DNA from: a virus
IMG/VR virus record: IMGVR_UViG_3300035703_000049
Coordinates: 24,152 to 88,151 of that record
DNA length: 64,000 nt
Reading direction: 5' to 3' (one strand)
Part shown: piece after piece, positions 43,659-51,485 of the stretch
Layout: the number at the start of each line of letters is the position of its first letter
Numbering within the stretch: the first letter of the stretch is position 1
Notes under the pieces: generated by a model
Told to the model about the DNA's origin: nothing
The model's input: only the letters and a program-made list of their open reading frames with translations
Database searches by the model: none
Made by a program: the position numbers and the translations under genes

Positions 43659-43889
43659 ATGATTTTAACCGAGCTTTTTGATAAACCAGTACCAGAGTTT
43701 CAAGATCAATCACGTGATAACTCAACACTAAAGTATGAGGATAGTCGTAAAACTCGTTTAACTTTAGGTCAAATAAATCGCTTGCGTAAGATGAATGACA
43801 TGCGTGCTTTAGAGCATGAACAAGAGATGGCATTTGTTCGTAAGATGTATGCGCCGCCAACTCCATCACCTGAAATGGGTGGATTGTAA
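43659..43889 (+). CDS. Small head-region protein (76 residues), gp67-position
   Basis: ATG at 43659 is chosen because TTGGAG lies at 43647-43652. The product has an N-terminal MILTELFDKPVPEF, then a basic helical block SRKTRLTLGQINRLRKMND and ends in PPTPSPEMGGL. A similar small protein follows the portal gene in T4-like marine phages. In T4 the same place is held by gp67, a prohead core protein, but T4 gp67 is acidic, so orthology is doubtful. A role in prohead assembly fits the context. Confidence 0.65.
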   Translation: MILTELFDKPVPEFQDQSRDNSTLKYEDSRKTRLTLGQINRLRKMNDMRALEHEQEMAFVRKMYAPPTPSPEMGGL

Positions 43890-43944
43890 TAGCTGTTTAT
43901 GATATTTTTAGTATTATAAGTAGCACGAATCACAAAATTAATCA

Positions 43945-43970
43945 AAATCTACGCATTTCAGGGTAGATTT
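43945..43970 (+). terminator. Weak terminator-like hairpin
   Basis: AAATCTAC (43945-43952) and GTAGATTT (43963-43970) pair perfectly around a ten-base loop, followed by CTTCTT. In the 134-base gap between the small head gene and the acidic core gene. The low GC stem suggests partial termination or RNA processing. Confidence 0.4.
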
Positions 43971-43975
43971 CTTCT

Positions 43976-44007
43976 TATCCATTAAATACTTTTAGATCCA
44001 ATGGATA
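43976..44007 (+). promoter_or_regulatory. Inverted repeat enclosing a late box variant, upstream of the acidic core gene
   Basis: TATCCATT (43976-43983) pairs with AATGGATA (44000-44007). ATTAAATA (43981-43988) overlaps the left arm and loop. GAGGAG, the ribosome site of the gene at 44024, follows the right arm at once, so the hairpin could affect translation as well as promoter use. Confidence 0.35.
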
Positions 44008-44023
44008 GAGGAGTATATTTGCC

Positions 44024-44896
44024 ATGGCTAAAACTCAATTTGAAGCTCTTATAGAGCACATTATTAATGATGAAGAAGAAGCAGCTCGTGAGTTGCTCCA
44101 TGATATCGTAGTTCAGACCAGCCGTAAGATTTATAACGAAATGGCTGAAGAAGAAGAGCACGAAGACGAAGAAGAAAAAGTTGACGAAGCTTCATTTGAT
44201 GAAGCTGGTGGCGACATGTCAGACGATATGATTGATGACGTTGAAGCTGACGAAGAAGGCATGGACATGGATATGGACGATGCTGGAGATGAACTTGGTG
44301 ACGAAATGGGCATGGGCGACGAAGAAGGCGACATGGACATGGGCGATGAAGAAGGCGGTGAAGAACTTGAAGATCGCGTAGTTGATCTTGAAGCAGCACT
44401 TGACGAATTAAAGGCTGAATTTGACCAGTTAATGAGCCAAGAAGGTGATGACATGGATATGGGCGACGACGATATGGATATGGACATGGGCGGCGACGAC
44501 GAGATGAACATGCCAAAAGAAGGCATGGTTCGTGAATACGTTGAAAAAGTAAAGCACCCAGCTAACAACGAAGGTCAAACTGTTGGTACAGGTTCAAGCG
44601 ATAAGCCAAGCGTAAACAGCAAGAGCATTATTGACAACATGAAGAACGACATGGGCGGCAGTGTAAAGAACTTAGTACAGGGTGGTGCAGAATCTGCTCC
44701 AGATGGTACTAGTGCTTATAAGAAGCCAAGCAACATGTATGCTAAGGGAATGACAGACGAGCCACTTGGTAAGCGTAATGTTAATCAAGTAGGTGGAAAC
44801 AAAGGCGCAAGCGACTTCTACGGTACAAAAGCTAAAGGCGTAAAGACCAAGGAAGAAGGCGGCGTTAACGATAAGAGCCCACTAGCTAAAGGTTAA
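44024..44896 (+). CDS. Acidic prohead core protein (gp67/gp68-like role)
   Basis: 290 residues. Residues 1-45 form a helix (FEALIEHIINDEEEAARELL), then about 110 residues are almost only Asp, Glu, Met and Gly (DMDMDDAGDELGDEMGMGDE, GDDMDMGDDDMDMDMGGDDE), interrupted by one coiled-coil heptad block (LEDRVVDLEAALDELKAEFD). The C-terminal 110 residues are polar with SIIDNMKNDMGGSVKNL. Lying between portal and protease, and being strongly acidic like core peptides that the protease destroys, it fits the internal scaffold role of T4 gp67/gp68. The Met-Asp repeats are low complexity, so homology searches will be unreliable. Confidence 0.7.
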   Translation: MAKTQFEALIEHIINDEEEAARELLHDIVVQTSRKIYNEMAEEEEHEDEEEKVDEASFDEAGGDMSDDMIDDVEADEEGMDMDMDDAGDELGDEMGMGDEEGDMDMGDEEGGEELEDRVVDLEAALDELKAEFDQLMSQEGDDMDMGDDDMDMDMGGDDEMNMPKEGMVREYVEKVKHPANNEGQTVGTGSSDKPSVNSKSIIDNMKNDMGGSVKNLVQGGAESAPDGTSAYKKPSNMYAKGMTDEPLGKRNVNQVGGNKGASDFYGTKAKGVKTKEEGGVNDKSPLAKG

Positions 44897-44907
44897 TAGG
44901 TAAAGTG

Positions 44908-45534
44908 ATGAAACCACTATTGATAGAAAATCTCAGTTACGATCAAGCAAAGATGGTAACTGAGTCCAGTGAAGATGGAAAAAACCTTTATATGAAGGGC
45001 ATCTTCATTGAAGGTGGTCTCAAAAATCAAAATCAGCGCGTTTATCCTGTAAGCGAGATTAGCCGCGCTGTTCATACAATTAAAGAACAACTTAAGTCAG
45101 GTTACAGTGTGTTGGGTGAGGTAGATCACCCAACAAACCTCCGCATTAACTTAGATCGTGTTTCACACATGATTGAAGATATGTGGATGGATGGTTCTAA
45201 GGGTTGTGGTAAACTTAAGATTTTACCAACACCGATGGGTAACTTAGTTTCAGCAATGCTGCAAGCTGGCGTTAAACTTGGTGTAAGCAGTCGCGGAAGC
45301 GGCAACGTAAATGAAAGTAGCGGCACTGTAAGTGAATTTGAAATAGTCACTGTTGACATTGTTGCTCAACCGTCTGCTCCAAATGCATACCCAACAGCGG
45401 TTTATGAATCGTTAATGAATATGTACGGCGGCCAACGTATTTTACAAATGGCTGGCGAAATGGAAACAGATCCAAGTGTGCGTAAGCACGTAACAGAGGC
45501 AGTAAAACGCCTCATCAATGAACTGAAAATATAA
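44908..45534 (+). CDS. 21: Prohead core protease gp21
   Basis: 208 residues (T4 gp21: 212). Serine protease of the herpesvirus-assemblin-like fold that cleaves core and capsid proteins before packaging. The catalytic His is in GYSVLGEVDHPTNLRINLDR (His74) and the Ser in LGVSSRGSG (Ser127/128); VTVDIVAQPSAPNAYP is also typical. The ATG at 44908 is preferred to the GTG three bases earlier. Followed by gp22 and gp23, the standard order. Confidence 0.92.
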   Translation: MKPLLIENLSYDQAKMVTESSEDGKNLYMKGIFIEGGLKNQNQRVYPVSEISRAVHTIKEQLKSGYSVLGEVDHPTNLRINLDRVSHMIEDMWMDGSKGCGKLKILPTPMGNLVSAMLQAGVKLGVSSRGSGNVNESSGTVSEFEIVTVDIVAQPSAPNAYPTAVYESLMNMYGGQRILQMAGEMETDPSVRKHVTEAVKRLINELKI

Positions 45535-45547
45535 TCAGGAGAATAAG

Positions 45548-46639
45548 ATGCTCGATGCTATCAAAGGCTTGTTCGATAGCGGCATACTGAACGAAGAGTC
45601 TAAGAATCAAATCGAAGAAGCTTGGAATTCCAAGCTAAATGAGGCTCGCGAACAGATTGCTGGTGAACTACGTAGTGAGTTTGCCAACCGTTATGAACAC
45701 GATAAGGCTGTGATGGTCGAAGCTCTTGATAAAATGGTTACAGAAACTCTCTCAGGCGAAGTTACAAAACTTCAAGAGGAGAGGGCCCAGTTGGTCGCAG
45801 ACAGAGCCAAGTTCGTCATGGAAATGAAGGATAAGGCCAACAGATTTGATGCTTTCTTAGGTGAAAACTTAAAGAAGGAAATATCAGAATTTGTTGAGGA
45901 CCGCAAAAAGTTACAGGAAGGACTAGCCAAACTCGAGAAGTTTGTTGTTAGAGCTCTTGCTGAAGAACTTACAGAATTTGCGGAGGACAAGAAAGACCTC
46001 ATTAACACTAAAGTTAAGCTGGTAGCTGAAGCAAAAGAGAAGCTTGAAGGATTGCAAAAGCAGTTCGTCAGTCGCGCTTCTAAGATGGTTCAGGAAGCTG
46101 TTACCACAACAGTAAGAGCCGAAATGACTCAACTCAAGGAAGACATTAAGATTGCTCGCGAGAACAATTTTGGTCGTCGTCTATTCGAGGCATTTGCTAC
46201 TGAATTCTCAGCAACACATCTCAATGAACATGCTGAAATTCGCAAGCTCAAGAACTACGTTGACACATTGTCAAACAAACTTGAGGAAGCAACTAAGGTA
46301 GTTGAAAATACAACTGCATTAGCAGAGTCTAAGGACCGTGAAATTGCAATTATCAAAGATTCAATATCAAGAAAAACTAAACTCGATGAAATGTTAAAGC
46401 CATTAGCTGCTGACAAAGCAACTGTAATGGCAAGCTTGTTGGAATCAGTTTCAACAGATAAAATGGATAGTGCTTTTCAAAAGTATCTTCCAGCTGTTAT
46501 GAATGGAACAAGTATTAAAGCTGATCGTAAGATCGTCAATGAATCTGTAAAAGAAGTTACAGGTGATCGTAATGCCAAATCAGAAGACATCAGCGTAGTA
46601 GACCTAGCTGAAATGAGACGTTTGGCAGGACTAAAGTAA
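45548..46639 (+). CDS. 22: Prohead core scaffold protein gp22
   Basis: 363 residues (T4 gp22: 269). Forms the internal scaffold on which gp23 assembles, later cut by gp21. Almost entirely helical with long heptad-rich stretches (EVTKLQEERAQLVADRAKFV, LAEELTEFAEDKKDLINTKV) and the gp22-type C-terminus (KYLPAVMNG..., SVVDLAEMRRLAGLK). The N-terminal LFDSGILNEESKNQIEEAWN is a recognisable gp22 start. AGGAG 13 bases after the gp21 stop region gives the ribosome site. Confidence 0.9.
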   Translation: MLDAIKGLFDSGILNEESKNQIEEAWNSKLNEAREQIAGELRSEFANRYEHDKAVMVEALDKMVTETLSGEVTKLQEERAQLVADRAKFVMEMKDKANRFDAFLGENLKKEISEFVEDRKKLQEGLAKLEKFVVRALAEELTEFAEDKKDLINTKVKLVAEAKEKLEGLQKQFVSRASKMVQEAVTTTVRAEMTQLKEDIKIARENNFGRRLFEAFATEFSATHLNEHAEIRKLKNYVDTLSNKLEEATKVVENTTALAESKDREIAIIKDSISRKTKLDEMLKPLAADKATVMASLLESVSTDKMDSAFQKYLPAVMNGTSIKADRKIVNESVKEVTGDRNAKSEDISVVDLAEMRRLAGLK

Positions 46640-46652
46640 TTAAGGAAAAACA

Positions 46653-47852
46653 ATGACTCAGAACCTAATTGAGAGCCGTTGGAACGAGACTAAGGAAGCC
46701 TTACTTGAAGGTCTTGCTGGTAATCGTCGCAGCTCTATGGCAGCAGTTCTCGAGAATACTAAGAAGTATCTCGCAGAAAGTGCTTCCGCTGGCGTAACTG
46801 CCGCAGGCAATATCGCTACTCTAAACCGCGTGATTCTTCCAGTAATCCGCCGTGTTATGCCAACTGTTATCGCTAACGAAATCGTTGGTGTACAGCCAAT
46901 GACAGGACCAGTTGGTCAGATTCACACTCTACGTGTTCGCTATGCAGAAAACTTTACAAGCTCTGCAAGCAGCCCACTAGGCACAGACACAGTAGCTGGT
47001 GATGAAGCACTCAGCCCATTCAAGATCGCTCAGGGCTACTCAGGAACACCATCAGGCGTAAACAGCACTGATGACAAGGCTGGTTCAACTAGCTCAATGG
47101 AAGGCGTTCCAGGTCGTAAGCTTTCTGTACAGATCCTCAAGCAGGCTGTAGAAGCTAAGACTCGTAAGCTCAGCGCAAGCTGGACTTTTGAAGCTGCACA
47201 GGATGCACAGGCAATGCACGGTCTTGACATTGAAGCAGAAATTATGGCTGCTCTTGCTCAGGAAATCACTGCTGAAATTGACCAGGAAATCCTATACAGC
47301 CTACGCGCTCTTGCTGCAACTGAAGAAAACTTCAACCAAGCAAGCGTAAGTGGTACTGCTACATTCGTTGGTGACGAGCACGCTGCTCTTGCAGTTCTTG
47401 TTAACCGCGTAGCTAACAAGATTGCTAGCCGCACACGTCGTGGTGCTGGTAACTGGGCAGTTGTAAGTCCACAGGCTCTTACAATCCTCCAGAGCGCAAC
47501 AACTAGTGCTTTCGCACGTACTACAGAAGGTACATTTGAAGCCCCAACTAACACTAAGTTCGTTGGTACACTAAACGGTGCAATGCGCGTATACGTTGAC
47601 AGCTATGCTGCTGACGATACAGCAGTACTTGTTGGTTACAAGGGTTCAAGCGAAGCTGACGCAGCAGCATTCTACTGCCCATACATTCCTCTAATGAGTT
47701 CAGGTGTTGTTCTTAATCCATCAACATTCGAACCAGTAGTTGGATTTATGACACGTTATGCATACACTGAACTCACTAACACTGCAAGCAGCCTCGGCAA
47801 CGCTGGCGACTACTTGGGTGAAGTAAGCATCAGCAACGTAACATTCTCATAA
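46653..47852 (+). CDS. 23: Major capsid protein gp23
   Basis: 399 residues (T4 gp23: 521 before cleavage). HK97-fold capsid subunit. Conserved regions: NIATLNRVILPVIRRVMPTV, IANEIVGVQPMTGPVGQIHT, VEAKTRKLSASWTFEAAQDA, AMHGLDIEAEIMAALAQEIT, EIDQEILYSL, NWAVVSPQALTILQSA and FYCPYIPLMSSGVVLNPSTF, all hallmarks of T4-like gp23. The N-terminal 60 residues (LLEGLAGNRRSSMAAVLENT, KKYLAESA) include the likely gp21 cleavage region. Codon usage is visibly more biased and GC richer than in fibre genes, as expected for the most abundant product. It ends 27 bases before a strong terminator. Confidence 0.97.
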   Translation: MTQNLIESRWNETKEALLEGLAGNRRSSMAAVLENTKKYLAESASAGVTAAGNIATLNRVILPVIRRVMPTVIANEIVGVQPMTGPVGQIHTLRVRYAENFTSSASSPLGTDTVAGDEALSPFKIAQGYSGTPSGVNSTDDKAGSTSSMEGVPGRKLSVQILKQAVEAKTRKLSASWTFEAAQDAQAMHGLDIEAEIMAALAQEITAEIDQEILYSLRALAATEENFNQASVSGTATFVGDEHAALAVLVNRVANKIASRTRRGAGNWAVVSPQALTILQSATTSAFARTTEGTFEAPTNTKFVGTLNGAMRVYVDSYAADDTAVLVGYKGSSEADAAAFYCPYIPLMSSGVVLNPSTFEPVVGFMTRYAYTELTNTASSLGNAGDYLGEVSISNVTFS

Positions 47853-47878
47853 TAATTGAGAAAGTATACTCCAAGAGA

Positions 47879-47902
47879 GGGGCAGGTAACTGCCCCTTTT
47901 TT
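47879..47902 (+). terminator. Strong rho-independent terminator after gp23
   Basis: GGGGCAG (47879-47885), GTAA tetraloop, CTGCCCC (47890-47896), then six T. A textbook intrinsic terminator closing the head operon. Confidence 0.92.
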
Positions 47903-47914
47903 CGTAAATAAAAT

Positions 47915-48694
47915 ATGAATCATAGTTTACTAGTTGTAACGTTTTACAACGATCTTCCAAATTTTAGGATGTTTTTAGTTACACTACAAAAATTTTGGAA
48001 AAGCAATAAGAAGATTACTATAGTTTACGGTCTTAAAACACAATCAACACAAATTGATCAAAATCAAATTTTACCTTTTATAGAAGACGCAGTAAACACA
48101 TTCTTATATGATTGGGAATACACTATTGTTCAAGGATTAACTACAACGTTAAATGGTTGGTTAGAACAACAAGTTAACAAGATACATTATTCGTGTTCGC
48201 AAGAAACATACACAATAGTATTTGATTGCAAAAATTTTTTATTTCAAAATTTGTATTTTGAAAGTTACTTTAAAGATAATAAAGTGATAGTTACTCCAAT
48301 AATTGATAGTTCACTTTCAATGTTTGATGATACAAAAAAATATTATCCAAATATAGATTTACCTTTTATCCCAGAACCCCTTACTCCTTGGATTTGGAAA
48401 AATGAATTAGTTCAAAAAATGAAAACATATTTGATAGAAAAAACAAACAATTGGGAAAACTTTAATGGAAGCGAGTTTTTAAGTTACTACCTCTACATCA
48501 TTGCTTTTGAAAAACGCAACGATTTTTATTTGGTTAACAAACGTTATGATGGCGTAACATATCATCATAGATTAAGAAATATTTCAGAGATAGAATTGAG
48601 AGCAGAAGCTTTAAAAAAAGTAGGAATTATAGATTTAGAAATTAGTATTTGGGAAAAAACTGTTGTACCGTATGCTATGTTTGCAAAAACATAA
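47915..48694 (+). CDS. Glycosyltransferase-like protein (DUF6492-type), putative
   Basis: 259 residues, starting 12 bases after the gp23 terminator. It begins HSLLVVTFYNDLPNFRMFLV, a Rossmann-like first strand, and has TIVFDCKNFLFQ (Asp-rich turn in the place of a DxD), IPEPLTPWIWKNELVQKM and GSEFLSYYLYIIAFEKRNDF, an order that reminds me of the DUF6492 family of GT-A-like sugar transferases. I cannot confirm the catalytic residues. AT-richer and with rarer codons than gp23, so it may be a later insertion between capsid and decoration genes. A weak late-like box (CGTAAATA, 47903-47910) is too near the ATG to be trusted. Confidence 0.55.
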   Translation: MNHSLLVVTFYNDLPNFRMFLVTLQKFWKSNKKITIVYGLKTQSTQIDQNQILPFIEDAVNTFLYDWEYTIVQGLTTTLNGWLEQQVNKIHYSCSQETYTIVFDCKNFLFQNLYFESYFKDNKVIVTPIIDSSLSMFDDTKKYYPNIDLPFIPEPLTPWIWKNELVQKMKTYLIEKTNNWENFNGSEFLSYYLYIIAFEKRNDFYLVNKRYDGVTYHHRLRNISEIELRAEALKKVGIIDLEISIWEKTVVPYAMFAKT

Positions 48695-48700
48695 TAAATA
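48693..48700 (+). promoter_or_regulatory. Late promoter box AATAAATA for the gene at 48770
   Basis: Overlaps the preceding stop. It leaves a leader of about 64 bases with an ACCAC/GTGGT hairpin (48705-48717) and a second imperfect stem (GGTTTAGCC with GGGTGGACC), then AGGAG before ATG at 48770. Confidence 0.6.
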
Positions 48701-48769
48701 ATACACCACATTGTGGTTCTCGGTTTAGCCGCCGGGTGGACCTAGAACGTCCCAAACAGGAGAAATAAA

Positions 48770-49330
48770 ATGGCAAAATTTAAAATAGCACACATAGCAG
48801 CAGACGTTGGTACATATGGTATTAGCACTGGTTTAACAGGTGGTCTAACTTCATTAACTGGTAGTCAAATTCAACCACGTGTAAAGATTGGTTCTGGAAG
48901 CGAAGCAACTGGTAGCATTCTTGCTGCTAAGGGTTCACGTAAGTTTGCTGTAACAGATGGTGCAAGCATTAACGATGAAAGCTTAGTAGTTGGTAATCGT
49001 TACATTATTCTAACTGTAGGTAATACAGATTGGAAAACAGTAGCAGGTGTTGACAATGCCGCAGTTGGTCTTATCTTTACTTGTTTAGCAGCAGGTGCTG
49101 GTACAGGAACAGCAGCCGCAGTAGGTACATGTGAATTAGTTGATAAAGCAAATGGTGCATTAGCTGCTAATGAAATGACAATTACTTGCACACTTCCAAG
49201 TTCTTCAACATTCCGTGCAAAGCGCATCAATAATAAGTTTGTATGGGACTTTAGCGATAACAAGTATCTTGTTGGTTCAACAGCTACTACAGCGACAGAT
49301 CCAGATACAGTTGCCGTAGCAAGAGCTTAA
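48770..49330 (+). CDS. Putative capsid decoration or small virion structural protein
   Basis: 186 residues, Gly/Ala/Thr-rich, no signal peptide. Residues about 68-120 hold a module (DESLVVGNRYIILTVGNTDW, NAAVGLIFTCLAAGAGTGTA) that is widespread in phage structural proteins as the YTITxVGTTDFT / VGxxFTATGxGTGTGTA pattern. The N-terminus (FKIAHIAADVGTYGISTGLT) and C-terminus are beta-rich. Its own late promoter, a structured leader and a downstream terminator mark it as a separately and probably highly expressed unit; codon usage resembles gp23. A head decoration role is suggested by position just after gp23, but tail or fibre use cannot be excluded. Confidence 0.6.
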   Translation: MAKFKIAHIAADVGTYGISTGLTGGLTSLTGSQIQPRVKIGSGSEATGSILAAKGSRKFAVTDGASINDESLVVGNRYIILTVGNTDWKTVAGVDNAAVGLIFTCLAAGAGTGTAAAVGTCELVDKANGALAANEMTITCTLPSSSTFRAKRINNKFVWDFSDNKYLVGSTATTATDPDTVAVARA

Positions 49331-49351
49331 TTTTAATTTTAATAAAAATGG

Positions 49352-49381
49352 AACCGCGTGTTATAATGGCACGCGGTTTTT
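49352..49381 (+). terminator. Rho-independent terminator
   Basis: AACCGCGTG (49352-49360) and CACGCGGTT (49370-49378) form a perfect 9-bp stem around a nine-base loop, with a run of five T at 49377-49381. It overlaps nearly to the ATG of the next gene at 49385. Confidence 0.9.
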
Positions 49382-49384
49382 ATT

Positions 49385-49987
49385 ATGCCCAGTGTTAAAG
49401 CATTTGTTTTAGGTAACGGACGTTCAAGGTTACAGTTAGATTTACATAAGTTAAAACCTTATGGTAAAATTTATGGCTGTAATGCAATCTATAGAGATTT
49501 TACACCAGATGTTTTAGTAGCAACAGATGCACCAATGGCTTCTGAAATAGAAAAAGCAGAGTATGCTTCACAATATGAATTTTGGACTCGTAACCCAACT
49601 CCCAACAACTATGCAAGAAAAATTGATATTAATTACGGTTTTTCAAGTGGGCCAATAGCAGCGTCTTTAGCTGCAAGAAATGAACATAGGCCAATTTATT
49701 TGTTAGGATTTGATTTAATTGGCAATGGCGGAAAAATTAATAATGTTTATGCTGGTACTGAAAATTATAGAAAAGAAGGTGAAAAAGAAACTTATTGGGG
49801 TAATTGGTTAAATCAACTAACAACTATAATGAAAAATCAATTTCCTAAAAGCAAGTTTATTAGAGTGATTGATAAAGGTGGATTTAGTCCTACAGAATGG
49901 ATTAATTTACAAAATTATAGCGAGCAGAGTTATGAAGAATTTTTACACAGTATAAATAATAAGTCATGGCAGAAACAAAACGTGTAA
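49385..49987 (+). CDS. Unrecognised protein with sialyltransferase-like (GT42/DUF115-like) pattern
   Basis: 200 residues, ATG three bases after a terminator. The order GNGRSR (10-15) with YGCNAIYRDFTPDVLV (about 34-49), SSGPIAASLAAR (about 87) and IYLLGFDL (about 104) followed by a Gly/Asn loop matches the layout of GT42 sialyltransferases and DUF115-like proteins (GNGPSL, CNxFY, TSGxxA, IYLxGxD). Similar proteins of about this length occur in many marine phages without a function. Activity is therefore a weak inference. No ribosome site is visible. Its 3' end carries the late box for the next gene, and the two genes overlap by 22 bases. Confidence 0.55.
   Translation: MPSVKAFVLGNGRSRLQLDLHKLKPYGKIYGCNAIYRDFTPDVLVATDAPMASEIEKAEYASQYEFWTRNPTPNNYARKIDINYGFSSGPIAASLAARNEHRPIYLLGFDLIGNGGKINNVYAGTENYRKEGEKETYWGNWLNQLTTIMKNQFPKSKFIRVIDKGGFSPTEWINLQNYSEQSYEEFLHSINNKSWQKQNV
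49951..49958 (+). promoter_or_regulatory. Late promoter box TATAAATA for the fibre gene at 49966
   Basis: Perfect consensus inside the end of the previous gene, seven bases before the ATG. The expected start is about two bases before the ATG, giving a nearly leaderless messenger. Confidence 0.6.
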
Positions 49988-50691
49988 GTGATCAATATAA
50001 AATTTCAGCACCATCAATTGTGCTTGATGGTAATTTAACTGTTACGGGTTCAACAACAAGCGTTGAAACAATAAATTCAACAGTTAAAGATAACATCATT
50101 GTATTAAACGATGGAGAAGTTGGCGCCGGCATTACTGCTGGTACTGCTGGTATAGAAATTGAAAGAGGTTCGTTAGATAACACAACTGTTACATATAACG
50201 AAAGCAGTGATGTTTGGGAATTTAAAATTTCTTCTTCATATGCTATAGTTCGTGGTGCTACTCCTGTAAATACTAATGATTTTACAACTAAAGATTACGT
50301 AGATACTAAGGTTGCTCTAATTGATCCAGCAGGAGTTCTTTATTCTGTTCAGTTTAACGATGATCCAAACGGATTTGGTGGCGATGCAAACTTTTTATAT
50401 GATGGTACTACAGTAACTATTCAAGATATAGAAATTACAACAGGCAGTATTCAAAGTACTACAACTAATGGTGATTTAGAGATTGCCGCTAATGGCAGCG
50501 GTACACTTTATCTACGTAGTGTTTTAAAATTAGAAGATGAAATTAGTGATCCATCCTCAACTGTTGGTGCTAATAAAGTTTATTCAAAAACACCAGGCAA
50601 TGCAGGTTCTGGTTTATACTTTGTTAATACAACTGCAAGCGATGAGTTGGTTAGCAAATCAAAAGCAATACTATTTGGATTAATATTCTAA
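49966..50691 (+). CDS. Fibre-like virion structural protein
   Basis: 241 residues. N-terminal SAPSIVLDGNLTVTGSTTSV and ETINSTVKDNIIVLNDGEVG, GITAGTAGIEIERG and WEFKIS form a module also present at the start of the 53227 gene (GNLTVNGTTTTVDT, GILIERGTSDNAAW). Then TTKDYVDTKV, a short YDGTTVTI.../NGDLEIAANGSGTLYL repeat, and a C-terminal GANKVYSKTPGNAGSGLYFV followed by SDELVSKSKAILFGLIF, a recurring end of marine-phage structural proteins. Beta-rich and trimer-like. First gene of the fibre series; likely a short fibre, whisker or connector. Confidence 0.65.
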   Translation: MAETKRVSDQYKISAPSIVLDGNLTVTGSTTSVETINSTVKDNIIVLNDGEVGAGITAGTAGIEIERGSLDNTTVTYNESSDVWEFKISSSYAIVRGATPVNTNDFTTKDYVDTKVALIDPAGVLYSVQFNDDPNGFGGDANFLYDGTTVTIQDIEITTGSIQSTTTNGDLEIAANGSGTLYLRSVLKLEDEISDPSSTVGANKVYSKTPGNAGSGLYFVNTTASDELVSKSKAILFGLIF

Positions 50692-50701
50692 GGAATTTAT
50701 A

Positions 50702-51010
50702 ATGGCATTAAATCGAGCAACATTAACAGGAAGTGCTAGCGCAGTTTACACAAGCTCAGGTAATACCGCAGTTACTACAATGTATTTGTGTAACTATAGT
50801 GGTAGTGATAGAACTGTTTCAATTTATCTTGTACCCAGTGCAGGATCTGCAAGCGATAGCAACATAATTTACAAAGATGTGAGCATTGCAGCAGGTGATA
50901 CTTATATTATTGATACTGAACGCTTAGTTTTAGCTAACGGTGACATGGTACAAGCATTAGCAAGTTCAACATCAAGCGTAACGATGACCGTTAGTTACGT
51001 AGGAGTATAA
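50702..51010 (+). CDS. Small beta-sandwich virion protein (102 residues)
   Basis: Thr/Ser/Ala-rich, beta-only sequence (TTMYLCNYSGSDRTVSIYLV, IIYKDVSIAAGDTYIIDTER, VTMTVSYVGV) of a type found repeatedly near marine-phage fibre genes. The gene at 58176 has the same size and layout (TAIILMAQVANVD, VTFAITG, FTIPVQDAATLLTGKLVVEA). Ribosome site AAGGAA lies six bases upstream. Probably a capping or connecting domain of a fibre, or a small decoration protein; no closer assignment is possible. Confidence 0.6.
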   Translation: MALNRATLTGSASAVYTSSGNTAVTTMYLCNYSGSDRTVSIYLVPSAGSASDSNIIYKDVSIAAGDTYIIDTERLVLANGDMVQALASSTSSVTMTVSYVGV

Positions 51011-51011
51011 C

Positions 51012-51425
51012 GTGGGAAGAAGCGTAAAATATCCTAAAATTGCTAGAACATATAAACCAACTGGTGTAGTAATGCCAACTGGTACAACAGCACAACGCCC
51101 AAGTTCTGCAATTAATGGTACTTTTAGATATAACACAGATACTAGCAAGTTTGAGTTGTATCAAAATGGTTCTTGGATAAACCCAACTAGTCGCGGCAAA
51201 GTTACTGTAACTAAAGATACTTTTACAGGTGATGGCAGTACACTTGCTTATACAATGAGTCAAACACCAAACGATGCTAATGGTATACAAGTATTTTTAG
51301 GTAATGTACACCAAAACCCAGGTGTAGCTTATACTATCAGCACAAGCACATTACAATTTAGTACACCCCCAAATTTAGGTCAAACAATAGAAGTTTATCA
51401 CGGGTTTGATAGTACCGACCGCTAA
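51012..51425 (+). CDS. Short fibre-like protein with RPxxxxGxFRYNTxTxxFE and GDGS modules
   Basis: 137 residues, GTG start at 51012 with AGGAG at 51001-51005. It has two modules. The first (TTAQRPSSAINGTFRYNTDT, SKFELYQNGSW) is the chaperone-style RYNTxTxxFExxxGxxW unit of many fibres. The second (DTFTGDGSTLAYTMSQTPND, ANGIQVFLGNVHQNPGVAYT) is the GDGS unit shared with the 51486 and 53227 genes and with the giant protein. It may be a small fibre tip or adaptor. Confidence 0.65.
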   Translation: MGRSVKYPKIARTYKPTGVVMPTGTTAQRPSSAINGTFRYNTDTSKFELYQNGSWINPTSRGKVTVTKDTFTGDGSTLAYTMSQTPNDANGIQVFLGNVHQNPGVAYTISTSTLQFSTPPNLGQTIEVYHGFDSTDR

Positions 51426-51445
51426 ATAATATATCAAACCGGGGC

Positions 51446-51467
51446 TCACCCACGATGTATTGGGTGA
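51446..51467 (+). promoter_or_regulatory. Leader hairpin before the 51486 fibre gene
   Basis: TCACCCA (51446-51452) pairs with TGGGTGA (51461-51467) around an eight-base loop, in the 60-base gap. GGAGG follows at 51474-51478, seven bases before the ATG. Probably a messenger leader structure; a late-like CTAAATAA at the preceding stop may start it. Confidence 0.4.
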
Positions 51468-51485
51468 ATTGTTGGAGGTCGCGAC

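Noticed and set aside
44064-44568. Two minus-strand frames (Ser-rich and Arg/Leu-rich) opposite the acidic core gene
   Set aside because: They are antisense shadows of Asp/Glu/Met repeats and interrupt no gap; the plus-strand gene has a ribosome site and fits the operon.
47903-47910. Late promoter CGTAAATA for the gene at 47915
   Set aside because: One mismatch to the box, and the start site would fall inside the ATG; it also overlaps the terminator tail.
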